Part shown: positions 29,401 to 36,740 of the stretch, in pieces
Position numbering within the stretch: position 1 is the stretch's first letter
Layout: the number at the start of each line of letters is the position of its first letter
Assembly (NCBI RefSeq): GCF_016865425.1
Contig: NZ_AP023355.1
Location: 5,640,198 to 5,704,197, forward strand
DNA length: 64,000 nucleotides
Direction of reading: 5' to 3'
Source of the DNA: Actinocatenispora thailandica
GTDB taxonomy: Bacteria > Actinomycetota > Actinomycetes > Mycobacteriales > Micromonosporaceae
Program-made: the position numbers and the translations under genes
Notes under the pieces: generated by a model
Database searches by the model: none
Told to the model about the DNA's origin: nothing
The model's input: only the letters and a program-made list of their open reading frames with translations

Positions 29401-29815
29401 AGTACGACTCGGTCTTCGTCCACGGCTTCGCGCTCGCCGCCATGCTCGTCGTGGTCGGCAGTACCGGGAAGTCGCCCAGCGCGCCGCAGCCCTGCGACGC
29501 GTGGTCCAGGCCGAAGCCGCGCAACGTGGAGTTGGCGTAGTAGTACCCCTGGCCGGTGTTCGGGTTGTCCGGGGAGAACTGCACCATGCCGAACGGGACG
29601 GTCGGGCCGGGGAAGTTGTTGATCGAGCCGACCGTCTCGCCGCCGGTCCCGGTGCCGGTGAGGGTGTTCACGGTGGCGGCGGGGTCGGTCACGTACCCGG
29701 GTCGGGGTGCCGCGTGGGCGGGGGCGGCCAGCGCGAAGACGGCGATGGCAGCGACGGCGGGCGCCAGGACGGCGACGGCGCGGGGCCGATGTCGCCGCGG
29801 CAGGGTTCGTCTCAT
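26447..29815 (-). CDS. GH92 family alpha-mannosidase, secreted, with C-terminal NEW3-type and accessory domains
   Basis: A 1122-residue secreted enzyme. An Arg-rich start and hydrophobic helix end at A-P-A-H-A (about residue 35), a typical signal cleavage site. The GH92 region (about 40-800) begins P-A-A-T-V-N-T-L-T-G-T-G and contains N-N-F-P-G-P-T-V-P-F-G-M-V-Q, Y-Y-S-D-W-D-T-Y-R-T, W-A-G-N-E-P-D-F and F-P-A-T-P-G-T; these belong to the calcium-dependent alpha-1,2/1,3-mannosidases. It is followed by a Ser/Val-rich NEW3-like beta domain (about 840-930) and a final beta-rich module (about 950-1122) that may bind sugar. The ATG at 29815 has AAGGAG 9-14 bases upstream. It probably trims mannans or N-glycans outside the cell. 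Confidence 0.92.
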   Translation of the reverse strand: MRRTLPRRHRPRAVAVLAPAVAAIAVFALAAPAHAAPRPGYVTDPAATVNTLTGTGTGGETVGSINNFPGPTVPFGMVQFSPDNPNTGQGYYYANSTLRGFGLDHASQGCGALGDFPVLPTTTSMAASAKPWTKTESYSHDGEVGTPGYYQLTSTDAAGANITSRLTATTRTGVATFTFPAGTTPSVTFRSGVSNSGGTRAGAIDVNPNTGIVTGWTKSGNFCGKNNSYTAYFAATVDAGIAGYGAWDESSGTVHVGDGSHDAAVSNARAGGYLSFAPGTRTVHLKIAMSYVSTDNAILNMNTEVPTPSAAAHGTHPYGSWPAAFDGVRGDAHDAWRAALSTVQVSRTATAERTSTFYHSLYRSLLHPNTFDDVNGQYLGFEATPKVHNVSEHPGSGGRARHQYAYYSDWDTYRTLTPLQSLLFPDRAADMAQSLVNDAEQSGSYPRWAFANAGTNQMSGDSPAALIAQTYTFGARGFDVPTALDYMVRGAVGRNAGRNTGGTNDQAVERFGATVYNQRHYAPQVKQFQTDHAVTGASITEEYSVDDFAIGRLAGSLGRHDLAAEFQDRSNYWQNLFNPATRYVSPRDGSGAFPAGDGYTIPDDFGYRGHITGFGSVGYDEGNAEQYLWLVPQNVGGLVTALGGDEIVGRRLDAFMSHGMNVGPNQPYMWAGNEPDFGVPWYYNHLGQPWRTSEVVDEIRTTLFGAEPNYAEPGNDDLGAQSSWYVWAALGLFPATPGTDVLTVNAPAFDAARLHLAAGRTLDVTAAGADEGRRYVAGLRVDRHPGTATYLHLDSLARAATVDFTLAGRPSHTWGTRAADAPPSYGRGSAPFAVHAGPDNPAVEPGGSVALTVAAQRFQHTSARVRLTASTSVAGLTVTPSAAIHLDKTGAGTARLTVHAAASVPDGYYPVRVTARAGAASIRTESTVRVARGGGLLAAASLVGTSPRDAVDGNFDGGGNSYARDQLASAGLAPGATTTLANGTTLTWPSAPVGEPETVAPAGQRITLGTPASRISFVGAGINGGGQNTATVELSDGTTARADLSFGDWVLPSNRGSKDDGTLEPVYGNSVVAWTPVRNASSSDPGAYVFATRPYVAPAGTHVVSVTLPTSDKVRVFTIAQG

Positions 29816-29894
29816 CGGGGGCTCCTTCGTTCGGTGCGAGGGGTCGGCGGGGTGGCCGGGGCCGGCGGGTCGTGCGACCCGCCCCGGGAGCTGC

Positions 29895-29910
29895 ATGACA
29901 GCGTTGTCAT
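29895..29910. promoter_or_regulatory. LacI-type operator upstream of the GH92 gene
   Basis: ATGACAGCGTTGTCAT pairs at 14 of 16 positions with a central CG. It lies 80 bases upstream of the GH92 start and matches the operator before the GH130-like gene at every position outside the variable centre. It is also upstream of glgM on the other strand, so control of both directions cannot be excluded. Confidence 0.65.
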
Positions 29911-30046
29911 TCGGCCCTGCCGCTGTCAACCACCCGGCCCCGGCGGCCCGGGGCCGGCTCGGCCCGGCGCCGCGCCACCACGACCGCGGTCGAGCACTCC
30001 GGCCGCGAACGGGCGCGGCAGCCGCTACGCCGCATAGGGTGGCGGC

Positions 30047-31201
30047 ATGCGGGTGGCGATGCTGACGAACGAGTACCCACCGGAGATCTACGGCGGGGCC
30101 GGCGTGCACGTCGACTTCCTGGTGCGCGAGCTGCGCCGGATCGTCGACGTGGACGTGCACTGCTTCGGCGCGGACCGCCCGGACGCCGCCGGGTACCGGC
30201 CGGACGAGGCGCTCGCCGGCGTGAACGCCGCGCTGCGCACCCTGTCCACCGACCTGCGGATGACCGCCGGGATCGACCCGTCGGTCGACCTGGTGCACTC
30301 GCACACCTGGTACGCGAACCTCGCCGGGCACCTGGCGAAGCTGCTGTACGGCAGGCCGCACGTGGTCACCGCGCACTCGCTGGAACCGTTGCGGCCGTGG
30401 AAGGCCGAACAGCTCGGCGGCGGGTACGCGCTGTCCTCGTTCGCCGAGCGCACCGCCTACCTCGCCGCCGACGCGGTGGTCGCGGTGTCCGCCGGGATGC
30501 GCGACGACGTGCTCGCGAGCTACCCGGAGATCGACCCGGACCGGGTGCAGGTCATCCACAACGGCATCGACACCGAGCTGTACCAGCCGCGCCCGGACGA
30601 GGCGCTGCTGCGCGCGCACGGCATCGACCCGGACCGCCCGTACGTGCTCTACGTCGGCCGCATCACCCGGCAGAAGGGGCTGCCGCACCTGCTCGGCGCC
30701 GCCGTCGACCTGGACCCGTCCGCCCAGCTGGTACTCGCCGCCGCCGCACCGGACACCGACGAGCTCGCCGCCGAGGTCGCCACCGCCGTCGAGGAACTCG
30801 ACGCGCACCGCGGCGGTACGGTCTGGCTCGACACGATGCTGTCCCGCGCCGAGGTGATCACCCTGCTCAGCCATGCCACGGCGTTCTGCTGCCCCTCGGT
30901 GTACGAGCCGCTCGGCATCGTCAACCTGGAGGCGATGGCGTGCGAGACCGCGGTCGTCGCGTCCGACGTCGGCGGTATCCCGGAGGTCGTCGACGACGGC
31001 GAGACCGGGCTGCTGGTGCACTACGACGCGGCGGACCCGGACGGCTTCGAGGCCCGGCTCGGCACCGCCCTCAACACGCTGCTCACCGACCCGGACCGGG
31101 CCGCGGCGCTGGGCCGCGCCGGGCGGGCCCGCGCGGTCGCCGAGTTCGGCTGGGACGCCATCGCCGCCCGCACCACCGAGCTCTACCGCACCCTGCTCTG
31201 A
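30047..31201 (+). CDS. glgM: GlgM/GlgA-type glycosyltransferase (ADP-glucose dependent)
   Basis: A 384-residue GT4-type GT-B enzyme. The N-terminal L-T-N-E-Y-P-P-E-I-Y-G-G-A-G-V-H binds the acceptor side; H-S-H-T-W-Y, V-I-H-N-G-I-D, Y-V-G-R-I-T-R-Q-K-G and C-P-S-V-Y-E-P-L-G-I-V-N-L-E-A are the donor-binding and E-x7-E segments. The M. tuberculosis homologue Rv1212c makes maltose-1-phosphate from ADP-glucose and glucose-1-phosphate, feeding GlgE; older annotation calls it glycogen synthase. There is no ribosome site: CATAGGGT lies just before the ATG, so transcription may start at or next to the start codon. The usual glgC partner is not adjacent. Confidence 0.9.
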   Translation: MRVAMLTNEYPPEIYGGAGVHVDFLVRELRRIVDVDVHCFGADRPDAAGYRPDEALAGVNAALRTLSTDLRMTAGIDPSVDLVHSHTWYANLAGHLAKLLYGRPHVVTAHSLEPLRPWKAEQLGGGYALSSFAERTAYLAADAVVAVSAGMRDDVLASYPEIDPDRVQVIHNGIDTELYQPRPDEALLRAHGIDPDRPYVLYVGRITRQKGLPHLLGAAVDLDPSAQLVLAAAAPDTDELAAEVATAVEELDAHRGGTVWLDTMLSRAEVITLLSHATAFCCPSVYEPLGIVNLEAMACETAVVASDVGGIPEVVDDGETGLLVHYDAADPDGFEARLGTALNTLLTDPDRAAALGRAGRARAVAEFGWDAIAARTTELYRTLL

Positions 31202-31225
31202 CGGCGCCGAGCCGACCGGCCGCGG

Positions 31226-32506
31226 TCAGGCCGTCGGGCGCACCGTCCAGGACCGGCGGGCGTTCAGCGCCGGCACGTCCATGCTGGTGGTCTGCTGGTA
31301 GGCCGCGCCGATCGCGGCCAGCTCGGCCGCCGACAGCACGTCCTCGACCCGGGCGAAGCCGTCCGGGGCCCGCTCGGCGACCAGCCGCAGCACCCGCTCC
31401 GGCCCCATCGCCCGGTTCGCCCGCTGCACCCCGACGGCCTCGTCCCGCCGGGCCGCCTCGTACCCCGCCAGCGCGTCGGCGACGCTCGGCGCCGTCGCCA
31501 GGTGGTACGCCACGATCCGGCCGTCCAGGATCGCCTGCGAACCACCGTTCGAGCCGATCGGGTACATCGGGTGCGCGGCGTCACCGAGCAACGTCACCCG
31601 GCCGCGGCCCCACCACGGCAACGGATCCCGGTCGACCATCGGGTACACCAGGATCCGCTCGGCGCCGCGGATCAACGCCGGCACGTCGAGGAAGTCGTAC
31701 CGCCAGTCGGCGAAGTGCGGCAGCACGTCGGCCAGCGAGCCGGCCGCGGTCCAGTCCGCCGCGTGGCCCCGCGCGGGGTCCGGCAGCCGGACCTCGCCGA
31801 CCCAGTTGACGGTGACCAGGCCGTCGACGACCGGCGAGACCGGGTAGGCGACGAACTTCGACCGGGTGTTGCAGCCGGCCACCAGCATCGACCGGCCGGT
31901 CAGGAACGGCTCGACCCGGGCGGTGCCGCGAAACATCAGGATCCCGTTGCCCAGCGGTTCGCCCTCGCCCGGATGCAACCGCGCCCGGACGGTCGAGTGC
32001 AGCCCGTCCGCGCCGAGCAGCGCCGCGGCCGGCAGCTCCCGGCGCGCACCGGTCGCGCGGTCCTGCACGGTGACGCTCAGCCCGTCGGGCCGATCCGTGA
32101 CGTCGACCACGCCGGTGCCCGGCCGGACCGCGTCCGGGCCGAGACGCGCGGTGACCGCGGCCAGCAGCAGCATCTGCAGCTGCCCGCGATGCACCGCGTA
32201 CTGCGGCCAGCGGTAGCCCGCCGCGGTGCCGCGCGGCTCGCTCCAGATCCGGTTCCCGTGCCGGTCGACGTGCACGCACTCCTCGATCGGCATGCCGATC
32301 CCGGCCAGCTCGCCGGCCAGCCCCAGCTCGGTCAGCTCGCGGACCGCGTGCGGCTGCAGGTTGATGCCGACGCCGAGCGGGGTGAACCGCCGGACCGGGT
32401 CGACCACCGTCGCCGGCCGGCCGGCCACGGCCAGGCTCAGCGCGGCGGTCAGCCCCGCGATGCCGGCACCGGCGACGAGCACGTCCGGTTCGCTGCTGGT
32501 GGACAT
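31226..32506 (-). CDS. FAD-dependent monooxygenase (PhzS/salicylate hydroxylase-like)
   Basis: A 426-residue class A flavoprotein monooxygenase. V-A-G-A-G-I-A-G-L-T-A-A-L at residues 11-23 is the FAD motif, L-G-A-D-G-L-H-S-T-V-R is the DG motif, and L-L-G-D-A-A-H-P-M-Y-P-I-G-S-N-G-G is the GD motif that contacts FAD ribose and the active site. This form (G-S-N-G-G-S-Q-A-I-L-D) is seen in flavin-dependent oxidoreductases like PhzS. The substrate, probably aromatic, is unknown. The ATG at 32506 gives M-S-T-S-S-E-P-D-V-L-V-A-G. It is divergent from the AlkA-like gene. Confidence 0.85.
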   Translation of the reverse strand: MSTSSEPDVLVAGAGIAGLTAALSLAVAGRPATVVDPVRRFTPLGVGINLQPHAVRELTELGLAGELAGIGMPIEECVHVDRHGNRIWSEPRGTAAGYRWPQYAVHRGQLQMLLLAAVTARLGPDAVRPGTGVVDVTDRPDGLSVTVQDRATGARRELPAAALLGADGLHSTVRARLHPGEGEPLGNGILMFRGTARVEPFLTGRSMLVAGCNTRSKFVAYPVSPVVDGLVTVNWVGEVRLPDPARGHAADWTAAGSLADVLPHFADWRYDFLDVPALIRGAERILVYPMVDRDPLPWWGRGRVTLLGDAAHPMYPIGSNGGSQAILDGRIVAYHLATAPSVADALAGYEAARRDEAVGVQRANRAMGPERVLRLVAERAPDGFARVEDVLSAAELAAIGAAYQQTTSMDVPALNARRSWTVRPTA

Positions 32507-32641
32507 GCGCACTCCCGGCTCCGATGGGCTGTCCCGCTCCCTTATACCTGATCCGCACCTCGTTTCCGGATCCCGCCAGGGGTGCCGCCGGCCCGGGCGC
32601 GCGAGCCGGAAAGTGTCGTACCGGTGTTCGATGCTGGGAGC

Positions 32642-33592
32642 ATGTCGAGCAGCCTGCAGCACACCACCAAGCTTCCGGCCGTGTCACCGTTCGATCTGCG
32701 GCAGAGCCTGCGCGCGCTGTCCGGCTTCGCCCCCTGCGCCGGTGAGCAGGTGGTGGCCGACGGCGCGGTGCGCAAGGCGTTCGCGTTGCCGACGCCGGCC
32801 GCCGAGGCGATCGTGGTGGAGGTGGGTCCGCGCGGCGACGGCCGGGCCGGCGTCTCGCTCGCCGTGTTCGGCGGCCGGGCGCTCGCCGACGACGAGCTGC
32901 GCTGGGCCGAGCGGCGGGTGACCGACTGGCTCGGCCTGGCCGACGACATGACCGGGTTCCTCGCGGTGGCCGCCGACGACCCGGCGATCCGGCCGGTGCT
33001 GGCCGAGGTGGCCGGGCTGCACCAGGTCCGGTTCGCGTCGCTGGCCGAGGGCGCGTGCTACTTCGTGCTGACCCAACGCACCGCGCAGCGGGTCGCCGGG
33101 CTGCGCAAGCGCCGGCTGGCGGCGGCGCACGGGCCGTCGCTGACGGTGGGCGGGCAGCGCTTCGTGGCGTTCCCGGCGTTTCCCACCCTGACCGGTCTCG
33201 GCCCCGACCAGCTCGGCCGGTTCACCGGCAACGCCCGGCAGACCGACTACCTGCTGGCCGCGATCCACGCGCTCGCCGGTGCGGACGAGCAGTGGCTCGC
33301 GACCGCGCCGTACGACGAGGTCCTGGCCGAGCTGCGACGCATCCGCGGCGTCGGGGATTTCACCGCGTCCGCGATCATGCTCCGGGTGCTCGGCCGGCCG
33401 GACCGGCTGCCGATCGGGATGCCACAGTTCGCCGACGTGGCCGCCCGACTCTACGGGCCGGGCACCTCGATCGACGCGGTTGCCGAGCGGTACGGCCGCT
33501 ATCTCGGCTGGTGGGCGTACTACGCGAAGACCGCGCTGGCCAGCATGGGTGTGCCGACCACGCACGCCACCCGCCCGCACCGGGCCGCCTGA
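32642..33592 (+). CDS. AlkA-like HhH-GPD DNA glycosylase family protein
   Basis: A 316-residue protein with an N-terminal AlkA-type beta domain (about 10-110) and a helical HhH-GPD domain. L-R-R-I-R-G-V-G-D-F-T-A-S-A-I-M is the helix-hairpin-helix. In AlkA the catalytic aspartate lies shortly after, in a Leu-Pro-(x)-Asp context; here that segment reads D-R-L-P-I-G-M-P-Q-F-A with no acid at the expected spot. G-W-W-A-Y-Y-A-K-T-A-L matches the AlkA C-terminal W-x-x-Y motif. It may still bind DNA, or the alignment may be shifted. The ATG at 32642 has GGGAG closely upstream. Confidence 0.78.
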   Translation: MSSSLQHTTKLPAVSPFDLRQSLRALSGFAPCAGEQVVADGAVRKAFALPTPAAEAIVVEVGPRGDGRAGVSLAVFGGRALADDELRWAERRVTDWLGLADDMTGFLAVAADDPAIRPVLAEVAGLHQVRFASLAEGACYFVLTQRTAQRVAGLRKRRLAAAHGPSLTVGGQRFVAFPAFPTLTGLGPDQLGRFTGNARQTDYLLAAIHALAGADEQWLATAPYDEVLAELRRIRGVGDFTASAIMLRVLGRPDRLPIGMPQFADVAARLYGPGTSIDAVAERYGRYLGWWAYYAKTALASMGVPTTHATRPHRAA

Positions 33593-33706
33593 CCTCCGCC
33601 TGACCGGCGCGCGCGTCGACCTTGGAGCCACGGCGGCACCATCCGGCGATCGTGGCGGCCTGCCGGCGCGGCCCGCCGATCGTGGAACTGCGCCGGCGCG
33701 GGGCGG

Positions 33707-34183
33707 TCAGTGGGCCGCGGCCGGGTTCGGAAAGGCGTCGGCCGGGTCGGTGGCGTCGGTGGCGACGTTGCCGGCGAGGGTGCCGAGCACCCGGGTGAGC
33801 GTCTCGAGGTCCGCGTCGTCGAGGCCGGCCCGCAGCTGCTGGTCGAACTCGGTGGCGGCCCGGCGCAGCCGGTGGAACAGCTGCTCCCCCTCGTCGGTCA
33901 TGGTCACCTGGTGCACCCGGCGGTTGGCCGGGTCGCGGCGACGGACCAGCAGGCCGGCCGACTCCATCGCGTTCAGGTGGTGGGTCAGCGTGGCGCCCTG
34001 GATGCCGATGGCCGCGGCGAGTTCGCGCTGGTTGGCGTGTGTGCGGGTCTTCAGCGAGATCAGGATGAGCCAGCTGGGCAGGCTGCCGCCGGCGGCGGCG
34101 AGTGCGTCGTCGAAGGCGCGGCTCACGGTCTTGGCCGAACGGGCCAGGGCCAGGCCGATCGGCATCCGGGCAGGCGGTCCCAT
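33707..34183 (-). CDS. MarR family transcriptional regulator
   Basis: A 158-residue winged-helix regulator. Helix and wing segments are L-P-S-W-L-I-L-I-S-L-K, N-Q-R-E-L-A-A-A-I-G-I-Q-G-A-T-L-T-H-H-L-N-A-M-E-S-A-G-L (recognition helix) and V-R-R-R-D-P-A-N-R-R-V-H (wing). I place the start at the ATG 34183 (M-G-P-P-A-R-M-P-I-G); an upstream ATG at 34231 would put the first codons inside the operator palindrome, and neither start has a strong ribosome site. It is divergent from an NTF2-like protein with a shared palindrome, so it probably controls both. The ligand is unknown. Confidence 0.88.
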   Translation of the reverse strand: MGPPARMPIGLALARSAKTVSRAFDDALAAAGGSLPSWLILISLKTRTHANQRELAAAIGIQGATLTHHLNAMESAGLLVRRRDPANRRVHQVTMTDEGEQLFHRLRRAATEFDQQLRAGLDDADLETLTRVLGTLAGNVATDATDPADAFPNPAAAH

Positions 34184-34223
34184 GGCGAGAGCGTAACCCA
34201 GTTCGGACAGAAATGCTTGACGG

Positions 34224-34249
34224 CTAATCATTAGAGATCTAATGTTTAG
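34224..34249. promoter_or_regulatory. MarR operator palindrome
   Basis: A 26-base AT-rich dyad: the inner part CATTAGA-GA-TCTAATG is perfect, and outer CTAA/TTAG arms pair after one mismatch. It lies between the divergent MarR and NTF2-like genes and contrasts sharply with the GC-rich surroundings. Confidence 0.75.
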
Positions 34250-34293
34250 TCATCGAAGCCAATGGTCCATCAAAGCAACCGAGAGGCGGGACC

Positions 34294-34674
34294 ATGTCCA
34301 TCACCGAGATCACCGAACTCGGCCGGCGCTGGGTCGCGGCCGAGCTGCAGGGCGACACCGACACCCTCGACGAGCTGGCGGTCGACGACTTCACCCTGGT
34401 CGGGCCGCTGGGTTTCCTGCTCGACAAGAAGCAGTGGCTCGACCGGTACCGGTCCGGCCAGTTCGTCACCGACGAACTGGACTGGCACGACGTCACGGTC
34501 CGCCGCTACGGCGACACCGCCGTCGCGATCGGCATCCAGCAGCAGCGCGCCGCGTACCGCGGGCGGCCCAGCGACGGGCAGTTCCGGGTCACCCAGATCC
34601 TGGTCCGCCAGGACGACCGGTGGCGCCTCGCGGGCCTGCACCTCAGCCCGATCGCACCGCCCCCGGGCGCCTGA
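34294..34674 (+). CDS. NTF2-like (SnoaL/DUF4440-type) protein
   Basis: A 126-residue cone-shaped alpha+beta protein of the nuclear transport factor 2 superfamily. L-G-R-R-W-V-A-A-E-L-Q-G-D-T-D-T-L-D, D-D-F-T-L-V-G-P-L-G-F and the closing strand W-R-L-A-G-L-H-L-S are typical. No signal peptide is visible. Such proteins bind small molecules or act as isomerases and cyclases; function here is unknown. GAGAGGCGGG lies before the ATG. Its promoter overlaps the MarR palindrome, so it is the likely target of that regulator. Confidence 0.82.
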   Translation: MSITEITELGRRWVAAELQGDTDTLDELAVDDFTLVGPLGFLLDKKQWLDRYRSGQFVTDELDWHDVTVRRYGDTAVAIGIQQQRAAYRGRPSDGQFRVTQILVRQDDRWRLAGLHLSPIAPPPGA

Positions 34675-34773
34675 CCGGTCGGTACCCGAGCACCCGGGGC
34701 ATCGCGCGGCGCCTCGGTCCTGGAGTGCCGAGGCGCCGGTACCACCCGGGCGCGGCGCGCGGGCGAGGCGGCC

Positions 34774-35433
34774 TCAGCGGTCCGGGGCGACGACGGCGTG
34801 CCGGTAGGCGTACCGGACCGCCTGGGCCCGGTCCCGCAGCCGCGCCTTGGTGAACAGGTTGTTGATGTGGGTCTTGACCGTCGCCTCGCTGACGTACAGC
34901 TCGGTGGCGATCTCCCGGTTGGTCAGCCCAACGGCGATCAGCGCGAGCACCTCGCCCTCGCGGGGTGTCAGCCCGTCCGGCAACTCCCGCGGCACCGGCG
35001 GCTGCGGAGTCGCGGTCGCCGCCACCAGCCGGCGCTGCACGTCGGCATCCAGCACCCCCTGGCCGGCGGCCGCGGCGTGCACCGCGCGGGCGATCTCGTC
35101 CCGGCCGGCCTCCTTGGTCAGGTAGCCGATCGCGCCGGCGCGCAGCCCGGCCAGCACGCTCTGGTCGTCGGCGAACGTGGTGAGCACCACCACCCGGGTG
35201 GCCGGGTGGCCGGCCGCGATCCGGCGAGTCGCTGCCACCCCGTCCATCCCCGGCATGTGCAGGTCCATCAGCACCACGTCGGGGGCGTGCTCGGCGACCG
35301 CGGCGACCGCCTCGGCGCCACCCGGCGCGGTGGCCACCACCGTCACGTCGGGCAGCAGGTCGAGCATGGTGGCGAGCCCTTCCCGTACCGCGGTCTGATC
35401 ATCGGCGACCACGATGCGCACCGGTTCGGTCAT
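34774..35433 (-). CDS. NarL/FixJ-type response regulator
   Basis: A 219-residue two-domain regulator. The receiver has the acidic pair D11-D12, phosphoacceptor D57 in V-L-M-D-L-H-M-P-G-M-D-G and the conserved lysine in Y-L-T-K-E-A-G. The C-terminal LuxR helix-turn-helix reads L-T-P-R-E-G-E-V-L-A-L-I, G-L-T-N-R-E-I-A and S-E-A-T-V-K-T-H. Its start overlaps the stop of the histidine kinase gene by four bases (ATGA), so the two are coupled and should be cognate. Targets are unknown; the upstream membrane protein gene may be one. Confidence 0.95.
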   Translation of the reverse strand: MTEPVRIVVADDQTAVREGLATMLDLLPDVTVVATAPGGAEAVAAVAEHAPDVVLMDLHMPGMDGVAATRRIAAGHPATRVVVLTTFADDQSVLAGLRAGAIGYLTKEAGRDEIARAVHAAAAGQGVLDADVQRRLVAATATPQPPVPRELPDGLTPREGEVLALIAVGLTNREIATELYVSEATVKTHINNLFTKARLRDRAQAVRYAYRHAVVAPDR

Positions 35434-36737
35434 ACCGGAATCCTCGCCGCCACCTGCCAACCGCCGTCGAGCGGCCCCGCGTCGAGGCTGCCACCGAGCG
35501 GTTCCAGCCGTTCCCGCATGCCCGTCAGGCCGTACCCGCCGCCGGCGGCGGCCAGCGAGGTCGGCGCGCCGTCCGGCGCCGGCCCGTTCCGGACCGTCAG
35601 CGCGACCTGGTCGTCGGTGTACGCCAGAACCATCCGCACCGCCGCACCGGCGGCGTGCTTCGTCGCGTTCGTCAGCGCCTCCTGGGCGATCCGGTACAGC
35701 GCGAAGCTCGCCTCCTCGGGCACCTCGCGTACCGCCCCGTCCACCCGCAGCCGCGGGTCCCACCCGGTGCCTTCCCCGTCGGCCGGTGCGGGCGCGGTGG
35801 CCACCGGAGCCCCGGCGGCCGGTGCCGGCCCGGATCCCGCCGGTACCGAATCGGCCGGTACCGGCGCGGGCGGCGTCGAGGCGGCCGGCACCGGGCCGGG
35901 CGGCCGGGGTGCGGTGGTGGCGAGCAGCGCGGACAGCGACTCGGGCAGCGGTGCGCTGGCGCCCTCCCGCAACGCCAGCACCGCCTGCTTGGTCTCGGCC
36001 AGCCCCTCCCGGGCGAGCCGGCGCGAGGTCCGGACCACCTCCCGCGCCTCCCCCTCCCGCCCGGCGCCGAGCAGCGCGTCCGCCGCCTCCAGCTGTACCG
36101 CCAGCGCGGCCAGCGAGTGCGCCAGCACGTCGTGGATCTCGCGGGCGATGCGGCTGCGCTCGGCGAGCGTCGCCGACCGCGCCTCCGCCACCTGCGCCCG
36201 CTGCTCCTGCACGACCAGTTCGGCCGACTGGCGGACCCGGTCCTGATGCGCGTGGTCGAGCAGCCCGCCCAGGTACGAGCCGGCCAGCCCGCCGAGCAGC
36301 CACCAGTCCGGCCACTGCTGCCACACCAGCCAGGTGCCGCCGACGTAGGCGACCACGATGCCGACCAGGACCGCCGCCGATGCGTCGATGCGCCAGCGGA
36401 TCGCGACCACCGAGACCGGCAGGAACAGGAACAACCCACCGATCGTCTCCGGTGTGAGGATGCCGAGTGTCACCGTCAGCGCCGCGGTCGTCAGCAGGAT
36501 CACCGGAACGTAGCGGTGCTCGCTGCGGCGCATCGGCCACAGCAGCAGCATGCCCACCACCGACAGGCCCAGCAGGACCAGCGCCGGCACCCCTCGCGCC
36601 GGCGACCAGTGCCGCACCTCGACGAAGAACACCGCGGCGGCCATGAAGACCAGCACCGCGAGCCGGATCCCCCGGCGTACCAGGAGATCCCAGGTCACCG
36701 GGCCGTCCTCGGGCCGGCCCCACCAGATGGGCTGCAC
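35430..36737 (-). CDS. Two-component sensor histidine kinase (HisKA_3 type)
   Basis: A 435-residue membrane kinase. Five or six hydrophobic segments lie between about 20 and 165. The dimerisation/phosphoacceptor box is S-R-I-A-R-E-I-H-D-V-L-A-H-S, with the phosphorylated histidine in E-I-H-D. Between this and the ATPase domain is an unusual Ala/Pro/Gly/Thr-rich linker of about 60 residues (P-A-P-A-A-G-A-P-V and similar). The N box is A-L-T-N-A-T-K-H-A and the G box G-Y-G-L-T-G-M-R-E-R-L. The GTG at 36737 has GGAGG upstream. It lies three bases after the membrane protein gene and overlaps the response regulator. Confidence 0.93.
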   Translation of the reverse strand: MQPIWWGRPEDGPVTWDLLVRRGIRLAVLVFMAAAVFFVEVRHWSPARGVPALVLLGLSVVGMLLLWPMRRSEHRYVPVILLTTAALTVTLGILTPETIGGLFLFLPVSVVAIRWRIDASAAVLVGIVVAYVGGTWLVWQQWPDWWLLGGLAGSYLGGLLDHAHQDRVRQSAELVVQEQRAQVAEARSATLAERSRIAREIHDVLAHSLAALAVQLEAADALLGAGREGEAREVVRTSRRLAREGLAETKQAVLALREGASAPLPESLSALLATTAPRPPGPVPAASTPPAPVPADSVPAGSGPAPAAGAPVATAPAPADGEGTGWDPRLRVDGAVREVPEEASFALYRIAQEALTNATKHAAGAAVRMVLAYTDDQVALTVRNGPAPDGAPTSLAAAGGGYGLTGMRERLEPLGGSLDAGPLDGGWQVAARIPV

Positions 36738-36740
36738 GTC

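Noticed and set aside
26180-29401. Open frame of 1073 codons forward across the GH92 gene
   Set aside because: The composition is that of a frame shadow with no domain, and the GH92 reading has signal peptide, motifs and ribosome site.
34184-34231. Earlier start of the MarR gene at ATG 34231
   Set aside because: It would place coding sequence in the operator palindrome and adds residues outside the conserved fold.
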